Below are positions 1 to 11,600 of a stretch of 64,000 nucleotides of DNA, in pieces. A program made the translations under genes and the position numbers. This stretch comes from Ustilaginoidea virens (taxonomy: Eukaryota; Ascomycota; Sordariomycetes; Hypocreales; Clavicipitaceae), in the NCBI RefSeq assembly GCF_000687475.1, contig NC_057317.1:6076501-6140500 (forward strand), in the 5' to 3' direction. Position 1 is the stretch's first letter. Each line of letters starts with the position of its first letter. Under the pieces are notes generated by a model that was not told the origin of the DNA, made no database searches, and saw nothing but the letters and a program-made list of their open reading frames with translations.

Positions 1-1990
1 TAATATCTATTATAAGCCTCTTTTCCTTAGTAGTACCTAGCTTAATAAGGCATTTGTATAACGAAAACGAATCTATATATATAACTATAGAGATCTTCGG
101 CAATCCCAGCCTACTAGTAATTATATTGAGGGTTGTGCCTATCGCATATGCGATATCGACCCCTTACACCATACTATACAGCTCCAAAGCGAGTGCGCTA
201 TATATTATACGCTTACTTTTTGTAGAGCTATAAGTAACGATATTACCGGTTAGTAGGAAGGTATTATCTGTAGGGTTATCCTCTTCTTTATTCCCTAGCA
301 TAATAATATATCTAATCTAGGAGCTTAAATCTTTATTATTAGCAAAGGATCCGTCAACAAATATAAAGAGTTTAGCTATAGTAAGGGCTAAATTAATATA
401 CCGCAAGCTACGATCCTAGTTATCATACTGCTATTAAAGGCGCTTATTCAACCTCGCGATATCCTTAGGGTCAGGTTGCTAGTATTATACTACGATAGAT
501 AGGTCAAAAGATGCCTCAAGCTGGCAGACTGTAGCTATATAAGCACCGCGAGCGTATTGCTCGATATAATTACGCTAGGCCGTGGGTGCATTCTTATCGA
601 TGGTCGTGATCTTTATGCTTTAACTTTTCTAGTATAACGTTATTATGCCGTTAATAGTGGCCGTTAGTATACATCTGTTGAATATTAGGGGCATAGTTAG
701 CGATAGCCTTATCTTAGGCTTAGCGTTAAAGCCTGCCTTAGTAAGCTCTAATTCTTCCTATTAGAAGAAGGCATTATCACTTAGGCCGAGGGTATTATCA
801 ATCTGCATACCTATAATACCGAAGCATATAGTAGTATCGCGGTTAGGAATATTAGTACGGTCAGTATCGCTAGTGCGGTCAGTATCGTTATTACCGGCGG
901 ATATCAGTAAACAGGGGTTATAGGTTGATATAGTCATGCCTAACTTCTTGCGATAGTGCCGGAAGTATATCGCCCATTAGTGGGTGCCTGCCTTAGCTAT
1001 CCCATATAGTAGCTTCACCACTTCTATAATAGTATTATTAGGGTATTAGTGGGCTATTTGCTTAGGTAGCTTAGCAATAATCGACCGATTGAGGGTAATT
1101 GATAACTATATATAAGCCTTTATAATATTATATATCCAGAGAAATAAGCCGTAAGAGCGTTATAGTAATAGTGCTAATAATATAAGTAACCGTTGACTAG
1201 CCCGTTAGATTATAGGGGACTAAGTTAATATTAATTGCTTCTCGTCATCACTATAACCTTATATCACAAGCCTAGACTTCTCGTATAGTGTATCTATACC
1301 TTTACCTTTAATCTCTCGTACTATACGTGAGTTAAAGAGGCATTAGGCTCTATATTTACTGATATTAAAGGTAACAAATCGGAATATATCGCAGGCCTAT
1401 AATGCTTCTATCTCTATACGGTCAGATTATTTAAAAGGGGCTCTAGGGGTTATAATCTTCCCTTCCTAGCGTAATTAGCTAGCAAGCTATAGGTCGGCTT
1501 ACTCTTTCGCAGTTAGGAAAGAGATATTAATAATAGTATTAAAAGCTATAGCGTTAACGAGAGCTTCTTCTTAGTCCTTATTAATCATAATATCGGATAC
1601 CACCCTTACTAGTAATAGTGATAATAGCCTGGCTTAATTAGAGCCAGTTACTAGTAATAGATATATTACGGCTATAGGTATCGATAATGTCTTGGCTGCA
1701 GGTATTATCGCGGCTAGAGGTGCAGCTGCAGCCGGAGCCGGTATTCTGACTTCTAGCCGGCCGGGGCGGGCCGGGCCTTTGGCATAGATAATATCTTCGG
1801 TATTATCGGCAGCAGGATTATTAAAGTCATGGTTATAAGGCTTAACGACCGTTAACCGGAATTTGATAGGGCTATATAGTATCTATACGATATAGGTCTC
1901 ACCTTCGAGGCTGATTAGCCGGTATAGCCTATGCTATCTACCTTTCTCTCGCCATACCTATATATTAGATTATAGGGGTAGTCGGTGGAT
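1..1990 (-). pseudogene. Copia reverse transcriptase-RNase H, copy A, broken and partial
   Basis: This is the decayed C-terminal half of the Copia polyprotein, which copies element RNA into DNA. Near 780-830 the minus strand encodes a Gly-Met-Gln-x-Asp-Asn-Thr-Leu block, the position of the catalytic Asp-Asp pair of this RT lineage; the second Asp reads Asn, as expected from a G-to-A change. Near 220-370 it encodes the RNase H start, an FVDGSF-like block followed by a Ser-Gln-Ile-Gly-Tyr stretch. About 1680-1800 is a Pro/Ala-rich linker joining integrase to RT. The same domains align along copy B 40903-42890. Many in-frame TAG/TAA make it non-functional. The end of RNase H is outside the window. 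Confidence 0.85.
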
Positions 1991-2880
1991 AGGCCGCATA
2001 TCTAGGCCGTTCTATTAGGCGAGGGCATTATAAACTTATCACTTAGTGAGGCATTTCCTAGCTTTATTAGTAGCCTTTCGTAATGTTAAGGCGCGTTATA
2101 ATACTAATAAGCTAGGGGGTGAATCGTCCGTAAGTCGAGGATATACCCTAAAGACTAATAATATAGGCACTAGACCGTTAGGTCCAGCGGAATTATTGAT
2201 AGCCTTTATAGCAAGCTGTAATTTCTATTCCTTTATTATTAGGTCGCCTATTTCGTTATCAATAATAGTATAGGCTTGGCGTAACGGGGCGTAATATCTT
2301 TCGACCTTGCTAATACTATTATAGGCTTCTATAGGAATTTCATCCATATTAATGGATAGAAGCCGGGCATTATAACGGAATTTAGCGGAGGCGAAATTAG
2401 GGCCAGTATTATAAATAATCCAATCTAGCGGGCTGAGGTATATATCTATTTAGTATTCCTTAAGGGCATTCTAAATATTATAGGCCTTCTGTCTTTATGG
2501 ATTAAGAAATCTGGCTGCCTAGAAGTTTATCGCGGCATCCATAATATATAATACCGGCCGATTATCAATATAAAGGATATTAACGATAATTTCGTAGTTA
2601 AACTAGCTAGTATCGTCATCTTTAAGCGTGAATTTAAATTGGCTAGGTGCCTTTACGTTCATTTAGTATTGATAGCATATATAGGTAATACTTTCGATGA
2701 TATTACAGTTAATATTATTATAACCAGCCCATTAAAGCAATTTGGTAAGCCTATTAATAGAGGGGTGCCCGAATCGACGATATAGCTGACGGATTTCCTA
2801 TAATGATAGATAAAAGGCTGCAGTATTTATGGCATTGAGAGTCCACTATAGATATCCCCATTTCCTAATAATCGGGACCT
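1991..2880 (-). pseudogene. Copia integrase, copy A, broken
   Basis: This is the remnant of the integrase that inserts element cDNA. It is recognised by co-linearity with copy B 42905-43790, where the stretch around the catalytic Glu (GKIERYHAPLRKAY) and the downstream PNGLVPILLVF stretch can still be read. In copy A the same stretch spans about 2040-2350 and is interrupted by stops. The first stretch (2690-2800) is the zinc-binding HHCC neighbourhood. It lies between protease and RT, as in all Copia elements. Confidence 0.75.
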
Positions 2881-2890
2881 TAATATTCCC

Positions 2891-3244
2891 TTAGATTAAT
2901 AGGTTATCGATATTATCTAGCTTTACGCCCATCCTATCTATATCCGTAATAGAATAGAGAAAGGGGGTGCTGCTATTAAGAATATAGAAGGGGATATTGC
3001 TAAATATCGTCGGGACATTTAGTATACCAAAAGATATAGCAGAGCCTACTCCGAAATTCACTATATGCTTCTTATTAGTTGTCTCAATAATTAGGGTCTT
3101 TATTAATCGCATTAGGGCCTTTATTTGACCTAGGCCTGCTATTAATAGGCCGGAGGCGCTAGTATCTAGTAAAATTCCGCGGAAGGTATAGTTACTATAG
3201 TATTCTTCTTCTAGAAAGGCAGAATTTCGGTTTGGTAAAGGCAT
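2891..3244 (-). pseudogene. Copia aspartic protease, copy A
   Basis: This is the retropepsin-like domain that matures the polyprotein. An uninterrupted stretch of 117 codons contains a GILLDTSAS active-site block, matching GILPDTGAS in copy B, so the usual Asp-Thr-Gly has changed Gly to Ser. Downstream hydrophobic stretches (GILNVPTIFSNIPF) fit the beta-strands of the fold. The homologous block is also present in copy B (43797-44153) and copy C (54400-54737). It lies between gag and integrase, as expected. Confidence 0.8.
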
Positions 3245-3299
3245 TCGGAAGTGGTCAACTTATAAGAAGGCGTATCGGTATGATTTATCTTATAGGGCC

Positions 3300-5677
3300 T
3301 ATAATATCTTAATAGATAATAACGGTTCTATTTGCGTAGGGGCTTGGAAATACTAAGTGGCTGTGATTTGCGGTATAGCAGCATTCTCTGCATCCTATTA
3401 TATATCCCCTACTATTATTACTTCGATATTACCGATAATATCGTTAAGGTTAGCCTCTATATCTTCTTCTTTAAGGCCTTAGGGGCTAGGCTCTTTATAT
3501 TCCTATAAGAAAATGCAGAATTTCTTATTATTAGGGGTAATACAATAGGATCGGTTCTTCATTTATCGGTCCTTTAATTCTTATTACTCTTTGGCAGAAT
3601 AGTTAGATAACTAATATCCTATTTTATTGCAAACGAAGCATCTTTTTTAATAGGGCCTATTTAGAAAGGTGCGATTCTATTCAAAGCGGCGTTAAGGGGG
3701 TCCATATCATTAGGGGCATTAATACCAGTTATGGGATTAACTATATCTACGATCTGTGAATAATGCTATATTATCATTAATATCTTCAATATGTTGATGT
3801 TGTTAAGGCTGCTATTAAAGGAAATAATGGTATTAAGTTATATAGGTAGTCTTATAGATAGAAAGTGATCGCTATAGGTTAGCGGCGAGGCTTTCGAATA
3901 TAGGGGCATATCGATATAGCGCCTAGCTATACTCAGGGGTATCCCTTATAGCATTAAGGACTTATCGGTAAAGCTCTATATTAGCTATAAAGGGGGGAAA
4001 AAGACTATAATATAGGCGTTAAAGTTCCTCTAATAGGATATTAAGGCATTCTAACTTTGACTTATTGGGATATTTCGCGATAGTTAATTGAAGCATTATT
4101 TTATTCTAATGGTGTAAATAGAATTACTTTATACTCTCATTTTCGAAATAGCTCTTAACTTTACGGACTATATCGTCAAAAGTAAGGGTATTATAAATGC
4201 ATTTGATATTATTAAAGTAGTAAGTCTTAGCATCGCCGATTAGTATAATTTGAAATACTCTAGCGAATATATTATTAGGTAATCCTAATAGGCGGCATTT
4301 ACTCTTAAAAGAGATAACTTTTAGTACAATAAAGTCATCTATTTTGCCGCTATATCTATCCTCTATGCGATAGCTGCGTAAGAGGTCAGATATCTTCTTT
4401 AATATATTATTAAACCCGGCCTCTATATAGGCTCTTTAGGTATAATCTTCTTAGTGGTATTATTATTCCGGAGGGTATTCTAGAACGGCTTATCGGTAGC
4501 CTTATAGTAGGCTGGCGGGGTTCTTTGCGGGGTTATCTTATAACCTGGGTCGGTCTAGGTTTACTAGTCCTCCCATTAAGACGGTCTGTTTATCGGCCTG
4601 AATAGGCCGATATTAGCGGGAAGGGCTAGGTGCCGTGCCTATTTTTGGCATTATCGGATGAGGCGTTTAGGCCTACGGGCCGCAATACCGCGATTCGTAA
4701 TATCTGGTATTAGGGGCGGTATTAGCGGTATTGGCTTAAAGGGTATTATCATCAGGGTCCTCTATTAAAGGAAGCATATCATCGGGGCCTATAACCCAAG
4801 CTTTATTGGGTATGCTATAACCTTAAGGGGCATTAGAATAGCCGCCTCGGCTAGCCCAGCTAAGGGTATAACCCCTAAGGTATAATATTTAGTCGGTCGG
4901 GCTATAGTCTTCGTCGGCTGTTGTATATTATTATTGGCGGGAGCTTTCCCTTGTTTCGAATAGCGACCTATTGTAAATAGGCATCTTCCCTTTTTATTAT
5001 TAGGATCGGCCCCTATCTTCTTCGGTAGGGGCAGGGGCAAGAGGCTTTTTCGATATAGAAGGGGGGATAATAGGTTATTATGACTATAATCGTGCCACCT
5101 TTAGTATTATGAAGTCCCTTATTATTGAAGCTCGTGAGGATCTTCTTAAGGGCCTTACTGTGGTAGGTGCTCGTAATAAATTCCGTAAGCCTGTGATTTC
5201 CTGGTCGAAATTGCCGATAGGTACTAATGCTTCCCTATGAGGGTTAAGCTATAACCGGAATATTTTACGCCCTAATTGATGGTCGATCTCTTCTTAAGGC
5301 TATTTAGGGTTCTATTATTATTAAAGGCATTCTATTAAGGTAGGTATTATAATAGAGCCTGATGCTCCGATATACACGCCATAATCCCGTAAGTATATAT
5401 GGAATTCGCATAGGAATAGAGGATTAATGCGGTTGAATAGTTATTCATCCTATTTACTATAGTCTTTGTGGAATAGTTCCTATAGGTCGTCGTTAATAAT
5501 ATAATCCTTCTTATAGGTATAGATTAAGAAGGCCAGGCGGTTGTATAATACTATAGTGGTGGCATTAGGGGTAACTGGCTCTATTGTAGTGGCTTAATTA
5601 TCATCGAGTAAAGGGGTAAATCGTTATAGCCTTTTAGGTAGTGCCGGTTGTAATATTAATGATCGTGATCGTGCTAT
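3300..5677 (-). pseudogene. Copia gag, copy A, broken
   Basis: This is the nucleocapsid precursor. The start is placed at 5677 by alignment to copy B, whose start codon is an intact ATG at 46578; in copy A that codon reads ATA, a loss expected from RIP. The N-terminal domain near 5350-5550 encodes a Leu-x-Glu-Leu-Phe block followed by Tyr-Ser and Leu-Phe-Asn-Arg, shared by every Copia-1 copy here. A zinc knuckle of type CxxC lies near 3630. TAG/TAA stops occur throughout. About 4790-5040 is a basic, low-complexity stretch. Confidence 0.75.
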
Positions 5678-6108
5678 AGTATTAAGAGAAGGGGGGGGTG
5701 TGTTATAAGGAGTATAAGATCGGCCTTTACCGGTAAAGGTAAAGGAAAGAAAAGAAGGGGTTAGTTAGTAAAATAACCGTTTAACGGAATAGGTTATTTG
5801 CCTCTTATAGCAAGCAGGTGACCGTTTAATAGAATAGGTTAGCCGCCTCCTATATATACTGAGGGTATCTTTAAAGATCGTAATAGTTAGTATATTTTCT
5901 TCTTTCGTAATAGACGAAGGTGGAAGAGGTCTATATTGTTCTTCTAATTAGTTGGCAGTGTAACCGTTCAATAGAATAGGTTATCTGCCTTCCTAATTAG
6001 CACGATTTGCAAAAGAAATCGTCTCTTCGAGAGTAATTTTACTAATCTATAATATACTATTCTTTGCGGGATATAATCCTATGAGTAGTGGTTATTACTA
6101 CTGATCAG
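5678..6108 (-). other. 5' leader of Copia-1 copy A
   Basis: This untranslated leader lies between the 5' LTR and gag. It holds three copies of a motif of type ACCGTTCAACGGAATAGGTT (near 5777, 5820 and 5962), each containing an inverted repeat CCGTT/AACGG. Copy B has the same three copies at 46708, 46748 and 46887. A primer-binding site was not confidently identified; the bases next to the LTR read CTGATCAGTAGTAATAAC on the element strand. Confidence 0.6.
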
Positions 6109-6447
6109 TATTGATATAAACTCGGGGTACTTAGTTATACATAGGGTCGCACGTGTGGTATTATATACCGTAGGGTCACTAAGTAAAGGATTTATTAACT
6201 TTACTAATAACTGAATATCTAAAAGGAAAGAAAGGAAGCAAAAGAGGGTAATTACACGATATGGCCTTTTTGTGTATACTGCTGTCATATGCATCGGCGC
6301 AATCGGGCTAGGCTGCCCGCATGCCCTACCGGGCTTAGGGGTAAAGGGGCAAAAGGGGCAAAAGTGGCTATATCGTACGCATCGGGTGTGCGTGGTATAT
6401 CCGTCGCAATATGCCTAATTGGGCACCTTACGATAGCGATTCCGATA
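6109..6447 (-). repeat. 5' LTR of Copia-1 copy A
   Basis: This 339-bp LTR is co-linear with both LTRs of copy B (341 bp each). On the plus strand it begins TATTGATATAAAC (RIP form of TGTTGATATAAAC) and ends TTCCGATA (from TTCCGACA). An open frame inside it is LTR sequence and not a gene. Confidence 0.9.
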
Positions 6448-6717
6448 AAATGCTCGTAATGAATTCCGTGAGCCTATAACTTCCTAGGCGAAATTGCTAA
6501 TAGGTACTAATGCTTCCTTATAAGGGTTAAGTCGTAATTAGAATATTTTATGCCCTAATTAACGGTCAATCTCTTCTTAAGGCTATTTAGGGTTCTATTA
6601 TTGTTAAAGGCATTCTATTAAGGTAGGTATTATGATAGAGCCTAATACTCCGATATATACGCCGTGATCCCGTAGGTATATGCGGAATTCGCGTAGGAAT
6701 AGGGGATTAATACGGTT
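6448..6717 (-). pseudogene. Gag scrap of an older Copia-1 copy
   Basis: These 270 bp align base for base with copy A 5165-5440, the N-terminal half of gag. They start exactly at the outer edge of the copy A LTR and stop exactly at the Copia-2 LTR. The simplest reading is that copy A inserted into the gag of a sister element in the same orientation, and that most of the sister was later lost. Confidence 0.8.
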
Positions 6718-7423
6718 TATTGCAAAATGGTGATTCAGAACACTATTGGAAATGTACTAGATACCGATAGTGGCGTATAAGGCGTTGTAGAATAAAATAA
6801 AGAGCTGGTTAAAGATTTAAAGCGTATAAGAGGTTGACTAGAGCAAAGATGTTAGGGAAATCTGATTCTAATTGTTGGTGACTATTTTAGCTAGAAAGAG
6901 GGAATTTTGGGTATATTTCTACCATCTTGAAAAAGTGGTTGAAAATAATGAAAAACCGCAAAAATAGCGAAAAACCCGACGAAAAGTCGGTCTGCCCAAT
7001 ATCCTACCCAGTGCATACCCAACCAAGCCCAGTGGCTTATAGCGGTGTGCCGGATGCCCTATAATAGCCTGCCGTACGGGCCGGAAGCCTTATATCGGTG
7101 TGCCGTAAAGGCGCGGTATAGTGGGTGACTGTATGTAGAAGGCCGAAAGTGCTGGTATTAGCAAGGTTTTGCCTATTTAGTAATCCTGTAGAAATGCGCC
7201 GCCTGTTGTGGGCCCTGTGGCCCACTGTGACCGGCCGCTGTGGCCGGTTGTGGGGCGCTGTGCCGGTGCCGTGACCGGCGCTGTGGCCCACTGTAATCGG
7301 CGTTGTGGGGCGCTGTGCCCCACCATAGCGCCTGGTATAGCCACCGCGATATCTCAACGCAGAGACGTCGTATAGTGGCGAGACCAGTACCAAAATACAG
7401 CTAAAAAGACGCTGATTTCAACA
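6718..7423 (-). repeat. 3' LTR of Copia-2
   Basis: This 706-bp LTR starts TATTGCAAAATGG (RIP form of TGTTGCAAAATGG) and ends TTTCAACA. It lacks a 20-bp stretch present in the partner at about 13804-13823. A GC-rich block at 7200-7325 contains a partial internal duplication of CTGTGGCCCACTGT units. Open frames here are not genes. Confidence 0.92.
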
Positions 7424-7429
7424 CCCCCT

Positions 7430-9400
7430 CTGATTAGCAACATGGCTAATCCTAGCGTTAGAATAAAAGAAAGAAGTCCCGTAAAAAACAAGAAAAAAAG
7501 TTGAGCTATAGGGATTGCAACCCTAATAGCTGCCGAAATATAGGGAATTTCGGGCTTGGGAGTGGTTTGGTAAGTCCATCCGCAGGCATATCTGTCGTGG
7601 GTAAATAAGATATTTTTACCAGGCCACTGTGGGCCTTCTCACGTATATACCGGAATTTAAGCAAGGTATGCTTAGTGCGGGCATACTGATTTAGGTTATT
7701 TGCGTTAGAAATAGACCCTTAGTTATCGCAGTATAGTAGTATCGGGCGTTGAATATCGACCTGGATTTCTTTAAATAAATTAGATATCTACTCTACTTCG
7801 CGAATCGCCTCAAGCATTGCATCAGACTCGGCTTTAAGCGTTGATAAAACCACAGTCGAAGACCGTTTTAACCTCCAGCTAATAGGCCTACCATTTAAGG
7901 TAGTAAGATAACCACCAGTGGATTTAGAAGTCAGCCGGCATCTAGCAAAATCGCTGTCAGAAAATGCAGCTAATACTATGGTAGCTTTAGCGGCTCGGTA
8001 ACAAATGGCTGTATTTGCCGTACCAGCTAAGTAGCGAAAAACGCCCTTAGCAGCATTAAGCTGTGTAGTGGAAGCCTGTTGCATATATCGTGATAGGTAT
8101 TGCGTTAGAAAGGCAAGGTTAGGTCTTGATATCATTATTAACCACATCGATGTCCCTACTAGCTGCTGGAATAAGTGTTGATTACTAGTATCTAGCGGTA
8201 TATTACCAGCCTTAGATTCAGCAAGTATACCGGGCTATAGTGGGATTAGATGTAGTCGTGCATCCTTAAGGTTGAATTTCTTAAGGACTTCCGTAATAAA
8301 TTGCGATTGGTGTAGCTATAATAGGCCCTTTTCTCTATCCCTAATAATCTACACTCTTAGAAAGAAGGAGGCAGGTCCTCGGTCTTCTATAGTATATACC
8401 TTATGGAACTTAGCCTTAAGCTGGTTAATATAGCTAAGGTCCGGACCGACAATTAAGCAGTCATCCATATAGGTCATAATAAAGGTATGCATTCCTTTAT
8501 TATAAAAGACGGCAGTATTAGAAAGTAGCGGCGTAAAACCCTCTTGTATTAGAAGGTCTTTTAACCGTAACTGCCACTCGCGAGGGCCTTGTTTTAGCCT
8601 ATATAAGGCTTTCTTTAATAGTATGACCTGTGATGCAGAGGGGTTATATCCAACCTTAGTAAGTAAGGCTAGAAGTCAACGATACTGCTGGTCAGACTAT
8701 AAGGCTGGGTTAGGTAAGAGTAGGCTTTCTGCAAATTCTAGAAAACTAGCTGGAATCTCTATATAAATTGTCTCTAGTAGTTCACTATTTAGAAAAGCAC
8801 TAATAAAGTCGATCTGCTCTATTTCCTAGTTATTTGCAGTAGTAAGAGTAAGAATAATCCTCTATATTAGTGGGATCGAAGTCGAGGCATAGGTCTCCGT
8901 AAAGTCTTGCCTAGATACCTGTATAAAGCCTTTGACAACTAATCGTGCTTTATATTTAACCGGGTTATTATTCGCATCTTTCTTAATGCGAAAAATAGGC
9001 CGGTTACGCAATATTTTCCTACTAGTAGGAATACTAGCTTTTAGTATAAATTGGAAGATATTTAAGTCGATTAATTGCTCTAATTCCGAAAATAAGGCTT
9101 TTACCTAGCTATCCTTATGTGGGCTGTGTAAGACTTCCTTCTAGCTATTAGGCATACCTTCTGGGGCCCGTTTTGCAGCCTTAATCTTTGCTGCACAGCA
9201 AATATCGTAAAAAGCATAGGAAGGGGGGAAATCCTGTGTGGAAGCCTCTGGGGGGCTGCCTAGGTATCCGAAAATCTGGTCGTTTTTCGGCTAGGTGGGT
9301 GGGAACCCGAAAATGCCGTTATTTTCCGGCTGTGTGGGTGGGAAAAAGCCCTATTAGTCCGCTTATAGGCTAGAAAGTGACCTATAGTATCTGTAATTTA
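7430..9400 (-). pseudogene. Copia-2 reverse transcriptase-RNase H
   Basis: This is the polymerase half of the polyprotein. The catalytic block Tyr-Met-Asp-Asp is intact on the minus strand near 8465-8480 (MTYMDDCLIVGPD). RNase H is open from 8147 to 7788, with the Copia signatures RPNLAFLTQYLSRYM, FSDSDFARC, STGGYLTTLNGRPISW and a downstream Glu in TLKAESDAMLEA. A few TAG/TAA interrupt the frame between 8150 and 9200. The block near 9370-9900 is a poorly conserved linker before RT. Confidence 0.9.
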
Positions 9401-9899
9401 GGATACCTTGTATATCTTATATCCGTGTGTGCGTTCTTCTTCTACCCCTAGTGGCCGTAATAGGCCTATTTTCTGGTACTCGAAACATTCTCTCCTACGA
9501 TCTCTTATTTGATGCGATATTTAGACTCTCGAATTTTAGATATTCTAGTGTAGGCAGCGTTTTACTATAGCGAAATGCTGCATTTACTAGGAAGCTGGGC
9601 GAAAAGGCAGAATCTATTGTATCGGAAAGTCGCAGAAAATCAGTATGTATGGGCCTTTGAGATTCGGACTATTGAAAATTTACTATATGGGGCGAGTCAG
9701 AATTTTCATATATACAGGGTATGCCCACTTTTGTGATGGATTTAGAAAATCTCTATAGTTGAGATTTCTGGTGACGAGAGCTTTCTGTATTTCCTAGCAT
9801 TTATAGCCTTTTTATATGGGAAAAAGGCGTATTTTCCTTAGCTGGTGAAAAAGGACCGTCTTGCCTAAGCTGAAAAGCTGAGTTAGGCTAAAGCGATTT

Positions 9900-11600
9900 A
9901 GAATTGAAAGACAGCGAATTGCTGGGAAAAGTTGCAGAGTGCTATGGCGGGCTAATTGGTAGGCCCACTGGTTGTAGCAGGCCTATTGGTTGTGGTAGGC
10001 CCGCTGATTGTAGTGGATCCGTATGCTGTATTAGGCCTATTGGTTGTAGTGGGCCCGTGGGCTGTGTTAGATCCATAGCCTATGGTAGGCCTATGCCTTC
10101 GACTAGGCCCATACCATCGGTCTTAAACGAAATAGGCATATTTAAGCAAGGCGACTTCCAGATAGGCTCTTCTAAAGCAATTTGGTCGTTATTTACCCCC
10201 TCTAAAATAGAAGACGGTAGGAAATCGAATTTGCCCTCTAGGCCACTTAAAATAGGGCCTATACCTTCATTTTGGTAGGTAAAAGTAATAAAAGAGGTCT
10301 TAGTGACGACCCGGCGATATAGGATATAGATGAGATAGGTACTATTACCTAGCGTAGCTAGTAACCTACCTGATTCGGTCTGGGGGGCCAGCTTATGGCT
10401 GATAACCCGTTTTTCTAGAGGGATTAGCACCTCTACAGCCGTACTAATAGCCCTAAAGCTAGTAAGGTCGGGTAGGTAATAGTGTGTAATTTCCGGAAAG
10501 TCCTTTTTTAATTCCTTAAAAGGTAACGAGGAACGGTTTAAGACTGCTATTAGATTTACCAAGGTAGTAATACTAAAAATCACTGCAGACCAAAGGTAAG
10601 AAGGTAACCGAGACCAAAGCATAGTAGCTCTAAGTCGGTTAATAATAACCCGTATAGAGCATTCTGCTAACCCATTTTGCTTATGAATATAAAGGGAAGA
10701 GGTTAAGAAATCTATACCCTTAAGAGCTAGCCAGGCTGTAATAATATTGTTGATTTCCTTGCTACTATTATAGTGGAATTTAATAGCTGATTTGCTATAG
10801 CGATTCCGAAGACCTTAGAAGAACCCCTATAATATTAGGAATACTGTGGGCCCTTCCTTATTGGGTAGTAAATGCACCTAACGGAAGCGTGATTTCTGGT
10901 TAATTAAGATGAGGCAAATGGGGCGTTTATTATATAGAAGAGGATTAATTTAGAAAATATCACCCTCTATAATATCCAAATAGTGCATCGGGTCTGGTAT
11001 AGCCCCTGATGTAAAACGCCGAATTGATTTTGCCCTTTTACAGGCGATGCAGTTAAAATCAGAATCCTTTACCTTACTAAGATCAGGTAACCCTATAGTT
11101 GATGCACAGGTTTTCTTTAAAAGTTGGATTTTAATATGCCTAAGCTGGATATGCTAAAGTCCGGCTAGTAATAGCAGCTTTTGATACTTAGTATCAGCTG
11201 CTGGGGCTAGGTCGAGGGTGACCGGGGCCCTCTATAGTGGTTAGGCTATATTGGGAATAGCAGCCTCTATTAGTACCACCGAAAAACTAGGACTAACTAG
11301 TGGGTCAGCTAGTAGGATTTCTTGCGAATTAGCTGGTGGAAGTAGAAGGTCTGAGTCAGCTAGTGGGGTAGGTAAATCCTCTAGTAGGGGATATTCCTTA
11401 TATTCTTTTGGGTTAGCTAGGGCAGGTAATTCGACCGAGATACTATATGAAGCCGGTTGGCTAGTATAATATAAAAACGGCGAATCTACCCCTTTTTATT
11501 GTAAAAAGAAGCCATACTTCTTAAAATTAAGAAGCCTAATGCACTTGTTGTTGCTGTTAATTAGGCTTTAGCCCTAAATACTGCCACAATTCAGATAGTG
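9900..11600 (-). pseudogene. Copia-2 integrase and linker
   Basis: This is the integrase domain, decayed. The C-terminal part is open over 180 codons (10622-10080) and shows RLPSYLWSAVIFSITTLVN followed by LPFKELKKDFP and a KLAPQTESGRLLATLG-like stretch, typical of the end of a Copia integrase core. Between about 9945 and 10080 the minus strand encodes a short repeated Gly-Leu-x-Gln-Pro-x-Gly linker. The part nearer 11000-11500 holds stops; a zinc-binding GPAP-Cys-region is suggested but not clear. Gene order supports the call. Confidence 0.75.

Larger units (their letters stand above)
1..6447 (-). mobile_element. Copia-1 copy A, 3' end outside window
   Basis: This is a Ty1/Copia LTR retrotransposon read on the minus strand in the order 5' LTR (6109-6447), leader, gag, protease, integrase, reverse transcriptase, RNase H. 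The order protease-integrase-RT defines Copia. Its base 1 corresponds to about base 40903 of copy B, so roughly 800 bp including the 3' LTR lie outside the window. All frames are broken by TAG/TAA at Gln positions, and the damage is heavier than in copy B. Its outer LTR edge abuts a gag scrap of the same family. Confidence 0.9.

Noticed and set aside
7037..7393. 118-codon minus-strand open frame, repeated at 13917-14219
   Set aside because: It lies wholly within the Copia-2 LTR GC-rich core.
9904..10278. 124-codon plus-strand open frame with GCSRPIGC repeats
   Set aside because: It is the antisense of the integrase linker of Copia-2.
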